From contig NZ_CP022161.1 in NCBI RefSeq assembly GCF_002214185.1, forward strand, positions 6,331,486-6,395,485: a stretch of DNA of 64,000 nt, in the 5' to 3' direction. Origin of the DNA: Streptomyces capitiformicae (GTDB lineage: Bacteria; Actinomycetota; Actinomycetes; Streptomycetales; Streptomycetaceae). Positions 1-8,805 of this stretch are shown here, in pieces. How positions within the stretch are numbered: position 1 is the first letter of the stretch; each line of letters starts with the position of its first letter. The position numbers were made by a program, and so were the translations under genes. Under the pieces are notes generated by a model that had not been told where the DNA came from, ran no database searches, and was given only the letters and a program-made list of their open reading frames with translations.

Positions 1-649
1 CGTACTCCTCGGTCCCCGTGTCGCGCTGCTCACGCCAGGCGATCTTGCCGGAGGTGGTGTCGATGGCGGCGATCACGTTGTCGGGCGTCGGAAAGCCCTT
101 CTCCAGCTTGCCGGCGAGGACGTAGACGTGACGGTCGTCGGCCGCGATCGGGCGCGGCTGCTCGTACTCCTTGCCCAGGCGACTGCGCCAGGTCTCCTTG
201 CCCGTGGCCGGATCCAGACCCACCACGTCACCGTCGTACTCGGCGCTGGCGAGGTAGAGCGTCCCGCCGCCGACGATGAGTTTGGCGCCGGGCGTGGTGA
301 CGCCGGTTCGAGTCCACCTCGCCTTGCCGCTCGCGATGTCGCGTCCCACCAGCGGGTCGCCCGCGACCAGGACCAGGTCCCCGATCACCGCCAGCGCCTC
401 GGTACCGGCCGCGTCCTTGTTCGCGGCAGCCGCCTGCCACAGTGGCTTGGGTGCGGTGCCCGGCGGCGGAGTGGTGAAGCTGTCACCGTTCTTGTCCCCG
501 CCCGGCGTCGGGCTGTCGCCCGGCACCGCCACTTCGTCCTCGGGACCGCACCCCACGAGCCCGGCTCCGAAGACGGCCAGTCCCAGCCCTGTTCCGGCCA
601 GCCTGAATACCTGTCTCCGCGACACCGCGTGCCCGGCACGACTGTCCAC
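1..649 (-). CDS. PQQ-binding-like beta-propeller lipoprotein (partial, C-terminus off the left edge)
   Basis: Seen: a reading frame on the minus strand from a GTG at 649 to the window edge, about 216 codons, preceded by a GAGGGGG ribosome-binding site about 8 nt upstream. The N-terminus carries an SRRQVFRLAG twin-arginine-like stretch, a hydrophobic core and a lipobox ending in LVGC (Cys about residue 34), so the product should be exported and lipid-anchored. A Pro/Gly/Asp linker follows, then blade-like repeats with the signature D-x-x-(S/T)-G-K-x-x-W (DIASGKARWT, DPATGKETWR, DTTSGKIAWR). Known: such BamB/PQQ-like repeats form beta-propellers; in Streptomyces they are usually extracytoplasmic proteins of unknown ligand. 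A competing ATG at 654 lies in another frame and lacks these features. Confidence 0.85.
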   Translation of the reverse strand, partial: MDSRAGHAVSRRQVFRLAGTGLGLAVFGAGLVGCGPEDEVAVPGDSPTPGGDKNGDSFTTPPPGTAPKPLWQAAAANKDAAGTEALAVIGDLVLVAGDPLVGRDIASGKARWTRTGVTTPGAKLIVGGGTLYLASAEYDGDVVGLDPATGKETWRSRLGKEYEQPRPIAADDRHVYVLAGKLEKGFPTPDNVIAAIDTTSGKIAWREQRDTGTEEY

Positions 650-1360
650 GTCATTTCCCCCTCGTAACTGTTCGGCCGCCCCTTGGGACGTGTTGAGCGC
701 CGTCAGGCTAGCCGTCGATTTTCGGCCGAACGCCTGACGGATCGTAATCGGCACAGAGTCGTGAAACTCCTGTCACTCCGTCAACGGCGGTCCGGTACGG
801 GTCCCCAGCGGTCCGAAGGCAACGCGAGATCACGTTCTACGGCTGGAGTAGTGGCCGACCGTGACGGAGCCATGCCCGAGAGCGGCCAACTCGGTGGCGA
901 GCCGTTCCACCTACGCCACGACGCCCGGCGGGAGCCCGTCGGTGACGTATGCGGCGCTCGGTTGTAGTCCCAGGACCAGTCCGCCACAGGCCTGCCTCGG
1001 CTTCGGCCGCTTCCCGGATGGCGCGGCTCTCGGCGATGGCCTCGGACGGGTCCTGCTCGCCGTCGTCGACGATCCGCTCCAGCTCACGCAGGCGCCGGGC
1101 CCTCGCACTGATTGGTCAGGCCCTCGTCCGGGATGCCAGCCCCTGCGGGGGCCGAAGCATGCGTGGGGTTGTGTCGCTGCGCGTGTCGCTCGCGTCGCTG
1201 AGTGTGTTGCTCGCGGCAGACGCTGCACCATCGACGGCCCCGCGCGCCGGCCAGACCGGCAACGATCACTCGTGAGGGTGGTCGAGCGGGGATGGCGGGG
1301 CTGGGCCGGGCCGGCTTCTTTCCCAAGTTCCTTTGGTCTTTGGCGCCGTGACCTGCCGCA
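650..1360. other. Gene-poor, apparently decayed stretch
   Basis: No convincing intact gene is visible in these roughly 700 bases. The 5' side serves as leader for the lipoprotein gene on the minus strand. On the minus strand at about 1105-1000 a gene-like amphipathic stretch (RRLRELERIVDDGEQDPSEA) runs out of frame, and a second one (ERLATELAALGHGSVTVGHY) appears in another frame near 850-915 behind a stop. This looks like remnants of one small gene broken by frameshifts and stops. Family not recognised. Confidence 0.3.
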
Positions 1361-1672
1361 TCACGGAGCCCCGCGACCCGGCACCGTCAACTCGGCCCAC
1401 ACCGTTTTGCAGCCCGCGGGCGCCTCGTCGACGCCCCAGCGGTCGGCGTAGGCCGCGACGAGCAACAGCCCCCGGCCCGACTCCGCGTCCGTCGCGGCCG
1501 GGTTGGGGATACGGGGGATTCGGTCACCTCGGGCGTCGGTCACTTCGACGCGCAGCTGATCGCCGGGGTCGAGCCTGAGCCTCAGTCGGAAGTCCCGTTC
1601 CGGTACGCGGCCGTGGAGCACGGCGTTCGACGCCAACTCGGCCACGACCTGTGCCGCGTCCTCCAAGGGCAC
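1361..1672 (-). CDS. ATP-binding anti-sigma factor / RsbW-type histidine kinase-like ATPase
   Basis: Known family: Streptomyces encode many small HATPase_c_2 proteins of the RsbW/SpoIIAB type that bind sigma factors or anti-anti-sigma factors. Seen: the N box (VVAELASNAVLHG), a D-x-R-G-D-like G1 element (VTDARGD) and the G2 element (ESGRGLLLVAAYADRWGV). The best conventional start gives only 103 aa, shorter than the usual 130-150. In the same frame, codons upstream of 1672 still read like the expected first helix (ARLLTERQLDDCGV), but no ATG/GTG lies there. Farther upstream a different frame shows YSVSF, the usual first strand. The real start is therefore uncertain, and a frameshift between about 1740 and 1780 is possible. 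The gene follows fbiC on the same strand. Confidence 0.75.
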   Translation of the reverse strand: MPLEDAAQVVAELASNAVLHGRVPERDFRLRLRLDPGDQLRVEVTDARGDRIPRIPNPAATDAESGRGLLLVAAYADRWGVDEAPAGCKTVWAELTVPGRGAP

Positions 1673-1819
1673 GCCGCAGTCGTCGAGTTGCCGTTCCGTG
1701 AGGAGACGAGCAAGTCGAGGGTGAAGAACGCCGCACCGTGCACCTCGTGTTCGCGTCCACCCACCATCCGAAGGACACCGAATAGTCCCGGGGGCCCGGA
1801 CAGGTCCCGGTCGCGACGG

Positions 1820-4432
1820 CTACTCCAACACGGGCAACAGCTCCGGCAGATGTCCGTCGGAGAGCCGTGCCGCCTTCTGTCGTTCCTCCGAAACCTCGCC
1901 GTACAGGGTCGTGCGGGGCCTGGCCGGGCGCCCGGCCGCGTCCGCGACGGCGATCAGGTCCTTCACCGACTTGTAGGAGCCGTACGACGAGCCCGCCATA
2001 CGGGAGATGGTCTCTTCCATCAGCGTGCCGCCGAGGTCGTTCGCACCCGACCGGAGCATCTCCGCCGCGCCCTCCGCGCCGAGCTTCACCCAGCTGGTCT
2101 GGATGTTGGGGATCCAGGGGTGCAGGAGGAGTCGGGCCATGGCGGTGACCGCGCGGTTGTCGCGCATGGTGGGGCCCGGGCGGGAGATGCCGGCCAGGTA
2201 CACGGGCGCGTTGGTGTGGATGAAGGGCAGGGTCACGAACTCCGTGAAGCCGCCGGTCCGTTGCTGGATCCCGGCGAGCGTGCGCAGGTGGCCGAGCCAG
2301 TGGCGGGGCTGGTCCACGTGGCCGTACATCATGGTGGAGGACGAGCGGATGCCCAGCTCGTGGGCCGTGGTCACCACCTCGATCCACGTCGCCGTCGGGA
2401 GCTTGCCCTTCGTCAGAACCCAGCGCACCTCGTCGTCGAGGATCTCGGCGGCCGTGCCGGGGATGGTGTCGAGGCCCGCTTCCTTCGCCGCGCCCAGCCA
2501 CTCCCGGATGGACATCCCGGTCCTCGTCGCGCCGTTCACCACCTCCATCGGGGAGAAAGCGTGCACGTGCATACCGGGGACGCGGGACTTGACCGCCTTC
2601 GCGATGTCGAAGTACGCCGTGCCGGGCAGGTCGGGGTGGATACCCCCCTGCATACACACCTCCACAGCACCGACATCCCAGGCCTGTTGCGCCCGGTCGG
2701 CGACCTGGCCCAGCGAGAGCGTGTACGCGTCCGCGTCCGTCCTCCGCTGGGCGAAGGCGCAGAAACGGCATCCGGTGTAGCAGACGTTCGTGAAGTTGAT
2801 GTTCCGCGTGACGATGTACGTGACGTCGTCGCCGACCGCCGAGCGGCGGACGTCGTCCGCGACCTCGCACAGCGTGTCCAGCGCCGGCCCGTCCGCGTGC
2901 AGGAGCGCCAGCGCCTCGGCGTCGCTCAGCCGGGTCGGGTCGTCGGCGGCGACCCGCAGCGCCTGCCGCACATCGGTGTCGATGCGCTCCGGCGCCATGC
3001 CGGGGGCGGCCGCCTCACGCAGGGCGCCCCAGTCGCCGTAGACCTCGTCGAAGTCGTCGCGGCGGTCGGACGTACGGCCCTCGGTGTCGATCGAGGAGTG
3101 GAGATCCGTACGGCCGGCGGCGACGAACACCTCCTCGGGCTCCTGCCACGGGTGCCCCTCGACGACCGCGTCCGGCAGGGCCAGCCCCGTCTCCGGGTCG
3201 GCGAGTGCCCGGACATGCGGCAGCAGACGCGGGTCCAGCCACGGCTCGCCGCGCGTCACGAACTCCGGGTACACGCACAGCCGTTCCCGCAGCTCGAACC
3301 CGGCCGCCGCGGACCGCTCCGTCAGCTCCTCGATCTGCGGCCAGGGGCGCTCGGGGTTCACATGGTCGATGGTCAGCGGGGACACCCCGCCCCAGTCGTC
3401 GATCCCGGCGCCGATCAGGCGTTCGTACTCGCTGTCCACGAGGTTGGGCGGGGCCTGGATGCAGCCGGCCGGGCCCATGATGTGCCGGGCGACGGCCACC
3501 GCCGCGACCAGTTCGTCCAGTTCCGCGTCCGGCATACCGCGCATCGCGGTGTCCGGCTTGGCGCGGAAGTTCTGGATGATCAGCTCCTGGATGCCGTGGT
3601 AGGCGCGGGAGACCTTCCGGAGGGCGAAGAGGGACTCGGCGCGCTCCTCGTACGTCTCTCCGATGCCGATGAGAATGCCGGACGTGAACGGCACGGACGA
3701 CCGCCCCGCGTCCTCCAGGACCCGCAGTCGTACGGCCGGCTCCTTGTCCGGGGAGCCGTAGTGCGGACCGCCGGGCTCGGACCACAACCGCGTCGCGGTC
3801 GTCTCCAGCATCATGCCCATGCTCGGCGCGACGGGCTTGAGCCGCTGGAAGTCCGTCCAGCTCATCACGCCCGGGTTGAGATGAGGCAGCAGCCCCGTCT
3901 CCTCCAGGATCCGGATCGAGATCGCCCGGACATACGCGATCGTGTCGTCGTATCCGTGCGCGTCGAGCCACTCGCGCGCCTCCGGCCAGCGTTCCTCGGG
4001 CTTGTCGCCGAGGGTGATCAGCGCCTCCTTGCAGCCGAGGGCGGCCCCCTTGCGGGCCACATCGAGCACCTCGTCCGGCGACATGAACATCCCGTGCCCG
4101 GCCCGCCGCAGCTTCCCCGGCACGGTGACGAACGTGCAGTAGTGACACTTGTCGCGACAGAGCCGGGTGAGCGGGATGAACACGCTCTTGGAGTACGTGA
4201 TGACACCGGGCCGGCCGGCCTCTTCAAGGCCCGCGTCCCGCACCCGGCCGGCGGACGCGACGAGGTCGTCCAGGGCCTCGCCGCGCGCCTGAAGCAGCAC
4301 GGCCGCCTCGGTGACGTCGATGGCGACGCCGTCCCGGGCGCGTTTGAGGGCGCGGCGCATGGCGTTCTCCGTCGGGCCGGTGCCGCCGGGGCGGTCGGTG
4401 GGGCCGGTGCCGGAGGTCGCGGAAGTCGTCAT
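1820..4432 (-). CDS. fbiC: FO synthase, bifunctional CofG-CofH radical SAM enzyme
   Basis: Makes 7,8-didemethyl-8-hydroxy-5-deazariboflavin (FO), the chromophore of coenzyme F420, from a tyrosine and 5-amino-6-ribitylamino-uracil. The 870 residues match the fused actinobacterial form. Seen: two radical SAM domains, each with a CX3CX2C cluster motif: CRDKCHYC (about residues 92-99, CofG half) and CYTGCRFC (about residues 548-555, CofH half). The CofH half also shows QGGIHPDL and the C-terminal SSYGSYKSV region. The ATG at 4432 gives a short low-complexity leader before the first conserved helix. The gene stands alone; a perfect inverted repeat lies 67-81 nt upstream. Several possible F420-dependent oxidoreductases occur in this window. 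Confidence 0.97.
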   Translation of the reverse strand: MTTSATSGTGPTDRPGGTGPTENAMRRALKRARDGVAIDVTEAAVLLQARGEALDDLVASAGRVRDAGLEEAGRPGVITYSKSVFIPLTRLCRDKCHYCTFVTVPGKLRRAGHGMFMSPDEVLDVARKGAALGCKEALITLGDKPEERWPEAREWLDAHGYDDTIAYVRAISIRILEETGLLPHLNPGVMSWTDFQRLKPVAPSMGMMLETTATRLWSEPGGPHYGSPDKEPAVRLRVLEDAGRSSVPFTSGILIGIGETYEERAESLFALRKVSRAYHGIQELIIQNFRAKPDTAMRGMPDAELDELVAAVAVARHIMGPAGCIQAPPNLVDSEYERLIGAGIDDWGGVSPLTIDHVNPERPWPQIEELTERSAAAGFELRERLCVYPEFVTRGEPWLDPRLLPHVRALADPETGLALPDAVVEGHPWQEPEEVFVAAGRTDLHSSIDTEGRTSDRRDDFDEVYGDWGALREAAAPGMAPERIDTDVRQALRVAADDPTRLSDAEALALLHADGPALDTLCEVADDVRRSAVGDDVTYIVTRNINFTNVCYTGCRFCAFAQRRTDADAYTLSLGQVADRAQQAWDVGAVEVCMQGGIHPDLPGTAYFDIAKAVKSRVPGMHVHAFSPMEVVNGATRTGMSIREWLGAAKEAGLDTIPGTAAEILDDEVRWVLTKGKLPTATWIEVVTTAHELGIRSSSTMMYGHVDQPRHWLGHLRTLAGIQQRTGGFTEFVTLPFIHTNAPVYLAGISRPGPTMRDNRAVTAMARLLLHPWIPNIQTSWVKLGAEGAAEMLRSGANDLGGTLMEETISRMAGSSYGSYKSVKDLIAVADAAGRPARPRTTLYGEVSEERQKAARLSDGHLPELLPVLE

Positions 4433-4498
4433 TCTTCGAGCATACGAGCGACAGGATCAGCCCAGGCAGCCACGGGCGTGCGGGAGGGGGCGCGTTGC

Positions 4499-4513
4499 AT
4501 TACATGGTGTAAT
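4499..4513. promoter_or_regulatory. Inverted repeat upstream of fbiC, possible operator
   Basis: Perfect palindrome ATTACA-TGG-TGTAAT, with 6-bp arms and a 3-bp spacer. It is AT-rich in very GC-rich surroundings and sits 67-81 nt upstream of the fbiC start. A role in controlling fbiC is inferred from position only. Confidence 0.4.
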
Positions 4514-4999
4514 CGGCGGCCTCGCGACGGGCGACCCCATCAGCGCCCAGGACCCCGGCGTTCGCCTCGGGCGTCCTGTGGCCGACCGCCGAACACGCGG
4601 CGATAACCGCGCAGGGACAACTGCCCAGCGGCAACCGCCGAATCCCTCGGTCAGTATGAACTGGCCGGTAATAACTTCCATTCACCCGGGTGCCATTGTC
4701 CCGCCCTCCCGGTTTACCCGCCCTCCCGGTTTACCCGCCCCCGGTTCACGCGACTGACCCGGTCCATCCGTGCGCCTTCTCTGATGGATCGGTGAACACA
4801 TCGTGCACAAGCCGAACAGTGCGTGGCTGGTAATGAAGTTACTCGTGCCACCGGCGATCGCGAACTTTCTTTTCCCCTCAACCTCCTGTCAAATACGTTC
4901 ACTTGATCCACCACGCGTGTCACAAGCCACGGGCGTCAGGGAACAGGACGGTCCGCTGCGCGCCCATGGCCGACCGCGTCCAGGAAGGACCCCCCACAA
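4514..4999. other. Divergent intergenic region between fbiC and the M6 protease gene
   Basis: About 485 bp with no supported gene. It contains a short tandem direct repeat of CGCCCTCCCGGTTTAC at about 4700-4735 and should carry the promoter of the plus-strand protease gene. The AGGAAGG at 4982-4988 is that gene's ribosome-binding site. Confidence 0.5.
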
Positions 5000-7354
5000 G
5001 TGACCAGCAAACCCTGGACGTTCAGGGCCGCGGCGACCGGTGTGGCCCTCGCCACCGCCGCGGCGACGTTCACGACCGTCACCGTCACCACCACACAGGT
5101 CGCCGAAGCACACACTCCGGCCGCGTCCACGGATCACCGCGACCCGGCCCACGCCCACGCCCACACCGCACACGACCACGACCTCGAAAGCCCGCTGAGC
5201 AGGACGCAGGCCGCCCAGCGCGAGGAAGCCCTGAAGCAGGTCATATCCGGCGACACCACGGTCAAGGACCGTGAGGGCTCCAAGGTCGTACAGCTGAAGA
5301 GCAAGAAGGGCGACCCCAAGTACGTCGAGCTGGGCCGCGAGAAGACCGACAGGATCTTCACGATCCTGGCCGAGTTCGGCGACCGAACGGACAGCACCTA
5401 CGGCGGAACGCCCGGCCCCCTGCACAACCAGATAGCCAAGCCGGACCGCAAGAAGGACAACACGAAGGCCTGGAAGGCCGACTACAACCGGAAGCACTAC
5501 GAGCAGCTGCTCTTCGGCACGGGCAAGAAGACCGAGTCGATGAAGAAGTACTACGAGAAGCAGTCCTCGGGCCGCTACTCGGTCGAGGGCGAGGTCGGGG
5601 GCTGGGTCAAGGTCCCCTACAACGAGGCCCGTTACGGCTCCAACAAGTGCGTGCCCAACACCTGTATCTGGCAGTTCGTCGCGGACGGCGTCACCGCCTG
5701 GGTGGCGCAGCAGAAGGCTGCCGGGCGCACGGACGCCGAGATCAAGACGGGCCTGGCGAAGTTCGACACCTGGGACCGCGGCGACTTCGACGGCGACGGC
5801 GACTTCAACGAGCCCGACGGCTACATCGACCACTTCCAGATCGTGCACGCTGGTGAGGGCGAGGAGGCCGACGGGGGAGCGCAGGGCGAGGACGCCATCT
5901 GGTCCCACCGCTGGTACGCGTTCAACGACGACTGGGACAAGACCGGCCCCGAGGGCAACAAGCGCGGTGGCGCCCCGATCGGCGACACCGGCATCTGGGT
6001 CGGCGACTACACGGTCATGCCGGAGAACGGCGGCCTCGGTGTCTTCGCCCACGAGTACGGCCACGACCTCGGCCTGCCGGACCACTACGACACCAGCGGC
6101 AAGGGCAACAACTCCACCGGAGCCTGGACCCTGATGTCGGGCGGCTCCTGGCTCGGCCAGAGCAAGACCGAGATCGGTGACCTGCCCGGCGACATGACCG
6201 CCTGGGACAAGCTGCAGCTCGGCTGGCTGAACTACGACAAGGCGAAGGCCGGCAAGCAGTCCACACACAAGCTGGGTGTCGCCGAGTACAACACCTGGGA
6301 CAAGCAGGCCCTCGTGGTCGAGCTGCCCAAGAAGCGGGTAAAGGTCGAGGTCGTGAAGCCCTCGGAGGGTTCGCAGCAGTGGTGGAGCGGCAGCGCCGAC
6401 AAGCTGTCCAACACGCTGACCCGTTCCGTGGACCTGACCGGCAAGACCTCCGCGGCGCTGACGCTCGACGGCTGGTGGGACATCGAGAAGGGTTTCGACT
6501 ACCTCTACACCGAGGTCTCGACCGACGGTGGCGCCACCTGGACCGCGGTCGACGGCACCGCCGACGGCCAGCCGATCAGCCGTGACGGCGACGGCAAGCC
6601 GGCCCTGGACGGCACGACGGACGGCTTCAAGAAGCTGTCGTACACCCTGGACGCCTACGCGGGCCGGAAGATCGACCTGCGCTTCCGCTACCAGACCGAC
6701 CAGTTCGTGGCCCAGAAGGGTTTCGTGGCCGACCGGATCACGGTCACGGCCGACGGCTCGCCCCTCTTCTCGGACAACGCCGAGACCGCCGACCCCGCCT
6801 GGACGGCAGCCGGCTTCTCCCGCTTCGGCGGCTCCTACACCACGGAGCACGAGCAGTACTACATCGCCGAGAACCGCCAGTACGTGTCGTACGACAAGGC
6901 CCTCAAGCTCGCGATCAGCTTCACGGGCCCGAGCTGGGTGGAGCGCTACCCCTACCAGAACGGCCTGCTGATCTGGAAGTGGGACACCTCGCAGCAGGAC
7001 AACAACACCAGCCAGCACCCCGGTGTCGGCCGGCTGCTGCCGGTCGACGCCCACCCGAAGCCCCTGAAGTGGTCCAACGGCAAGCTGGCGTCGAACGACT
7101 ACCAGACGCACGACTCGACCTTCACCCTCGGCCGCACGGACGCTTTCACGCTGCGCTGGGAAAAGAAGGACACGCTGAAGGTCACGTCGCAGAAGGGCGT
7201 GTCGACCTTCAACGACCGCACCCACACCTACTACGACGAGAAGAACCCCACGGGCGGCGTCAAGATCACCAACACCAACACCAAGATCCAGATCATCGAG
7301 GAGGCCAAGGACGGCTCCACGGTCACGATCCGGGTGGGCCCCGCGGGGAAGTAA
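5000..7354 (+). CDS. Secreted immune inhibitor A family metalloprotease (peptidase M6)
   Basis: Secreted zinc protease of 784 aa from a GTG start with AGGAAGG about 11 nt upstream. Seen: an N-terminal signal peptide (short basic start, hydrophobic stretch, cleavage near VAEAHT), a His/Asp-rich propeptide-like segment, the zinc motif HEYGHDLGLPDHYD (about residues 351-364; HExxHxxGxxD with a downstream Met-turn LMSGGSW), then a beta-rich C-terminal half. Known: M6 peptidases (InhA, PrtV relatives) degrade extracellular proteins; the family includes Bacillus InhA, which cleaves host antibacterial peptides. In Streptomyces they are most likely nutrient-scavenging or developmental proteases. A strong terminator follows 24 nt after the stop. 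The gene is monocistronic. Confidence 0.95.
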   Translation: MTSKPWTFRAAATGVALATAAATFTTVTVTTTQVAEAHTPAASTDHRDPAHAHAHTAHDHDLESPLSRTQAAQREEALKQVISGDTTVKDREGSKVVQLKSKKGDPKYVELGREKTDRIFTILAEFGDRTDSTYGGTPGPLHNQIAKPDRKKDNTKAWKADYNRKHYEQLLFGTGKKTESMKKYYEKQSSGRYSVEGEVGGWVKVPYNEARYGSNKCVPNTCIWQFVADGVTAWVAQQKAAGRTDAEIKTGLAKFDTWDRGDFDGDGDFNEPDGYIDHFQIVHAGEGEEADGGAQGEDAIWSHRWYAFNDDWDKTGPEGNKRGGAPIGDTGIWVGDYTVMPENGGLGVFAHEYGHDLGLPDHYDTSGKGNNSTGAWTLMSGGSWLGQSKTEIGDLPGDMTAWDKLQLGWLNYDKAKAGKQSTHKLGVAEYNTWDKQALVVELPKKRVKVEVVKPSEGSQQWWSGSADKLSNTLTRSVDLTGKTSAALTLDGWWDIEKGFDYLYTEVSTDGGATWTAVDGTADGQPISRDGDGKPALDGTTDGFKKLSYTLDAYAGRKIDLRFRYQTDQFVAQKGFVADRITVTADGSPLFSDNAETADPAWTAAGFSRFGGSYTTEHEQYYIAENRQYVSYDKALKLAISFTGPSWVERYPYQNGLLIWKWDTSQQDNNTSQHPGVGRLLPVDAHPKPLKWSNGKLASNDYQTHDSTFTLGRTDAFTLRWEKKDTLKVTSQKGVSTFNDRTHTYYDEKNPTGGVKITNTNTKIQIIEEAKDGSTVTIRVGPAGK

Positions 7355-7377
7355 CCGAGAACGCCTGACAACCCCGA

Positions 7378-7411
7378 ATCGGCCGCGACCTCCCGGGAGG
7401 TCGCGGCCGAT
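7378..7411. terminator. Perfect 17+17 bp hairpin terminator
   Basis: ATCGGCCGCGACCTCCC is followed directly by its exact reverse complement. It lies between the stop of the M6 protease gene (plus) and the stop of the convergent LLM oxidoreductase gene (minus), so it probably ends transcription from both sides. There is no U-run, as is usual for Streptomyces. Confidence 0.85.
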
Positions 7412-7455
7412 CACGTCCGGGTGCGGAGTCCCGAACGGGGCGCGGGGCTGTGTCG

Positions 7456-8304
7456 TCACCCCAAGAACGCACCGTAGGAGTCCAACACCCCCAGGATCTC
7501 GGCCTCCCCCGCCGGAGGCAGCTGCACCACCACCTCCTCGATCCCCAGTTCCGCGTAGTACGCCAGCTTGCCCGCACTCGGATGCACCGCGTACGGAACG
7601 ACCTGAAGTGCCTCTGGGGGCCGGCCCGCCTCGGCCCACGCCGCCCGCAGCACCGGCAGCGACTCGGACAACCCCCGCCCCCCGATCGGCAGCCACCCGT
7701 CCGCGTACTCGCAGATGTGCGCGAACAGCTTCGGCCCGGCCGCCCCACCGATCAGCGTGCGCGGTCCCACCACCGGCCCTCGCGGCTTCCGCACCGGCTT
7801 GGGGTACGCGAAACTCGCCCGCACACTCCCGAACTCCCCCTCGTACGCCGTCGGCTCCTCCGCCCACAGCGCCCGCATCAACGCCATCCGGTCCCGCACC
7901 AGCTCACGCCGGGTACGCCAGTCGACCCCGTGGTCGACGGCCTCCTCCACGTTCCAGCCGTAGCCGAGGCCGAGGGTGAGGCGGCCCCCGGAGAGGTGGT
8001 CCACGGTCGCGATCTGCTTCGCGAGGTCGATCGGGTCGTGCTGGGCGACGAGCGTGATGCCGGTGCCGAGCCCCAGCCGCTCGGTGACGGCGGCGGCCTG
8101 GCCGAGCGCGACGAAGGGGTCGAGGGTACGGCCGTACTCGCGCGGCAGCTCACCCCCGGCCGGGTACGGCGTCGTCCGCTCGACAGGGATGTGCGTGTGC
8201 TCGGGGACGTAGAGCCCGGCGAAGCCCCGCTGCTCCAGCTCACGGGCGAGCCGGGTGGGGGTGATGGTCTCGTCGGTGAGGAAGACGGTCACGGAGATGC
8301 GCAT
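7456..8304 (-). CDS. LLM-class flavin/F420-dependent oxidoreductase
   Basis: 282 aa, a single-domain luciferase-like monooxygenase fold. Seen: N-terminal strand MRISVTVFLTDE, ELEQRGFAGLYVPEHTHIP, the substrate/cofactor region IATVDHLSGGRLTLGLGYGWN and the C-terminal ADGWLPIGGRG typical of F420-dependent relatives of the Rv0791c/TIGR03619 type. Known: members use FMNH2 or F420H2; which one cannot be read with certainty, but these motifs and the nearby fbiC favour F420. The substrate is unknown. It is convergent with the M6 protease gene and has no operon partners. Confidence 0.85.
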   Translation of the reverse strand: MRISVTVFLTDETITPTRLARELEQRGFAGLYVPEHTHIPVERTTPYPAGGELPREYGRTLDPFVALGQAAAVTERLGLGTGITLVAQHDPIDLAKQIATVDHLSGGRLTLGLGYGWNVEEAVDHGVDWRTRRELVRDRMALMRALWAEEPTAYEGEFGSVRASFAYPKPVRKPRGPVVGPRTLIGGAAGPKLFAHICEYADGWLPIGGRGLSESLPVLRAAWAEAGRPPEALQVVPYAVHPSAGKLAYYAELGIEEVVVQLPPAGEAEILGVLDSYGAFLG

Positions 8305-8357
8305 ACGTCATCTCTACCGGGATGCAACCCCCGTGTCCATACCGACCGGTCGGCACC

Positions 8358-8567
8358 TCAATGGAGCGCCAGCCACCCCACGCCGACGACGCAGGTGAGC
8401 CCCGCTGCGGTCACGGCGGCGGCCCGCGTCCGGCGCCACAGCACAACCCCGATCAGCAGGGCGGCGAGGAGCACGGCGACCGTACCGATCGCGCCGCGCA
8501 ACGGGCCGTGACTGTAACCGTATTCGCCGATGTGCCTCGCGAGCCATATCAGCCAGTAGAACCTCAT
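8358..8567 (-). CDS. Small two-helix membrane protein, function unknown
   Basis: 69 aa from an ATG at 8567 with a good AAGGGGAG ribosome-binding site 6-7 nt upstream; a longer upstream extension lacks coding character. Seen: an aromatic N-terminus (MRFYWLIWLARHIGEYGYSH) followed by two hydrophobic helices (GTVAVLLAALLIGVVLW and AAAVTAAGLTCVVGVGWLAL) separated by a basic turn. No family recognised. It diverges from the PHP-domain gene at 8806. Confidence 0.55.
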   Translation of the reverse strand: MRFYWLIWLARHIGEYGYSHGPLRGAIGTVAVLLAALLIGVVLWRRTRAAAVTAAGLTCVVGVGWLALH

Positions 8568-8805
8568 GACGCTCCCCTTCGTCGAACCGATGAACGGGGC
8601 GGCACCTCTCGATTCGGCGCTGGTCGGACGCCGGTCCGGTGATCGCCCCGCTCGATCTTCGTCGCACATTACCCACAGGGGTCACACCTCGAAATCTGGC
8701 GATTCCCTTCCCTTGCCCCACAGTTCACCACCGCATACGAAGGTGGCACTCACCACCCCGCACCGCCCACGCCATGTCACACGCGACGACCTGGGGAGCA
8801 GCAGC

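Noticed and set aside
1613..4606. Long open frame opposite fbiC
   Set aside because: It is the antisense shadow of a GC-rich gene; composition is typical of antisense frames (Arg, Gly, Asp, His, Val-rich) and no family is recognisable.
4889..7867. 992-codon open frame opposite the M6 protease gene
   Set aside because: Antisense frame of a GC-rich gene with Val/Gly/Leu-rich sequence and no domains.
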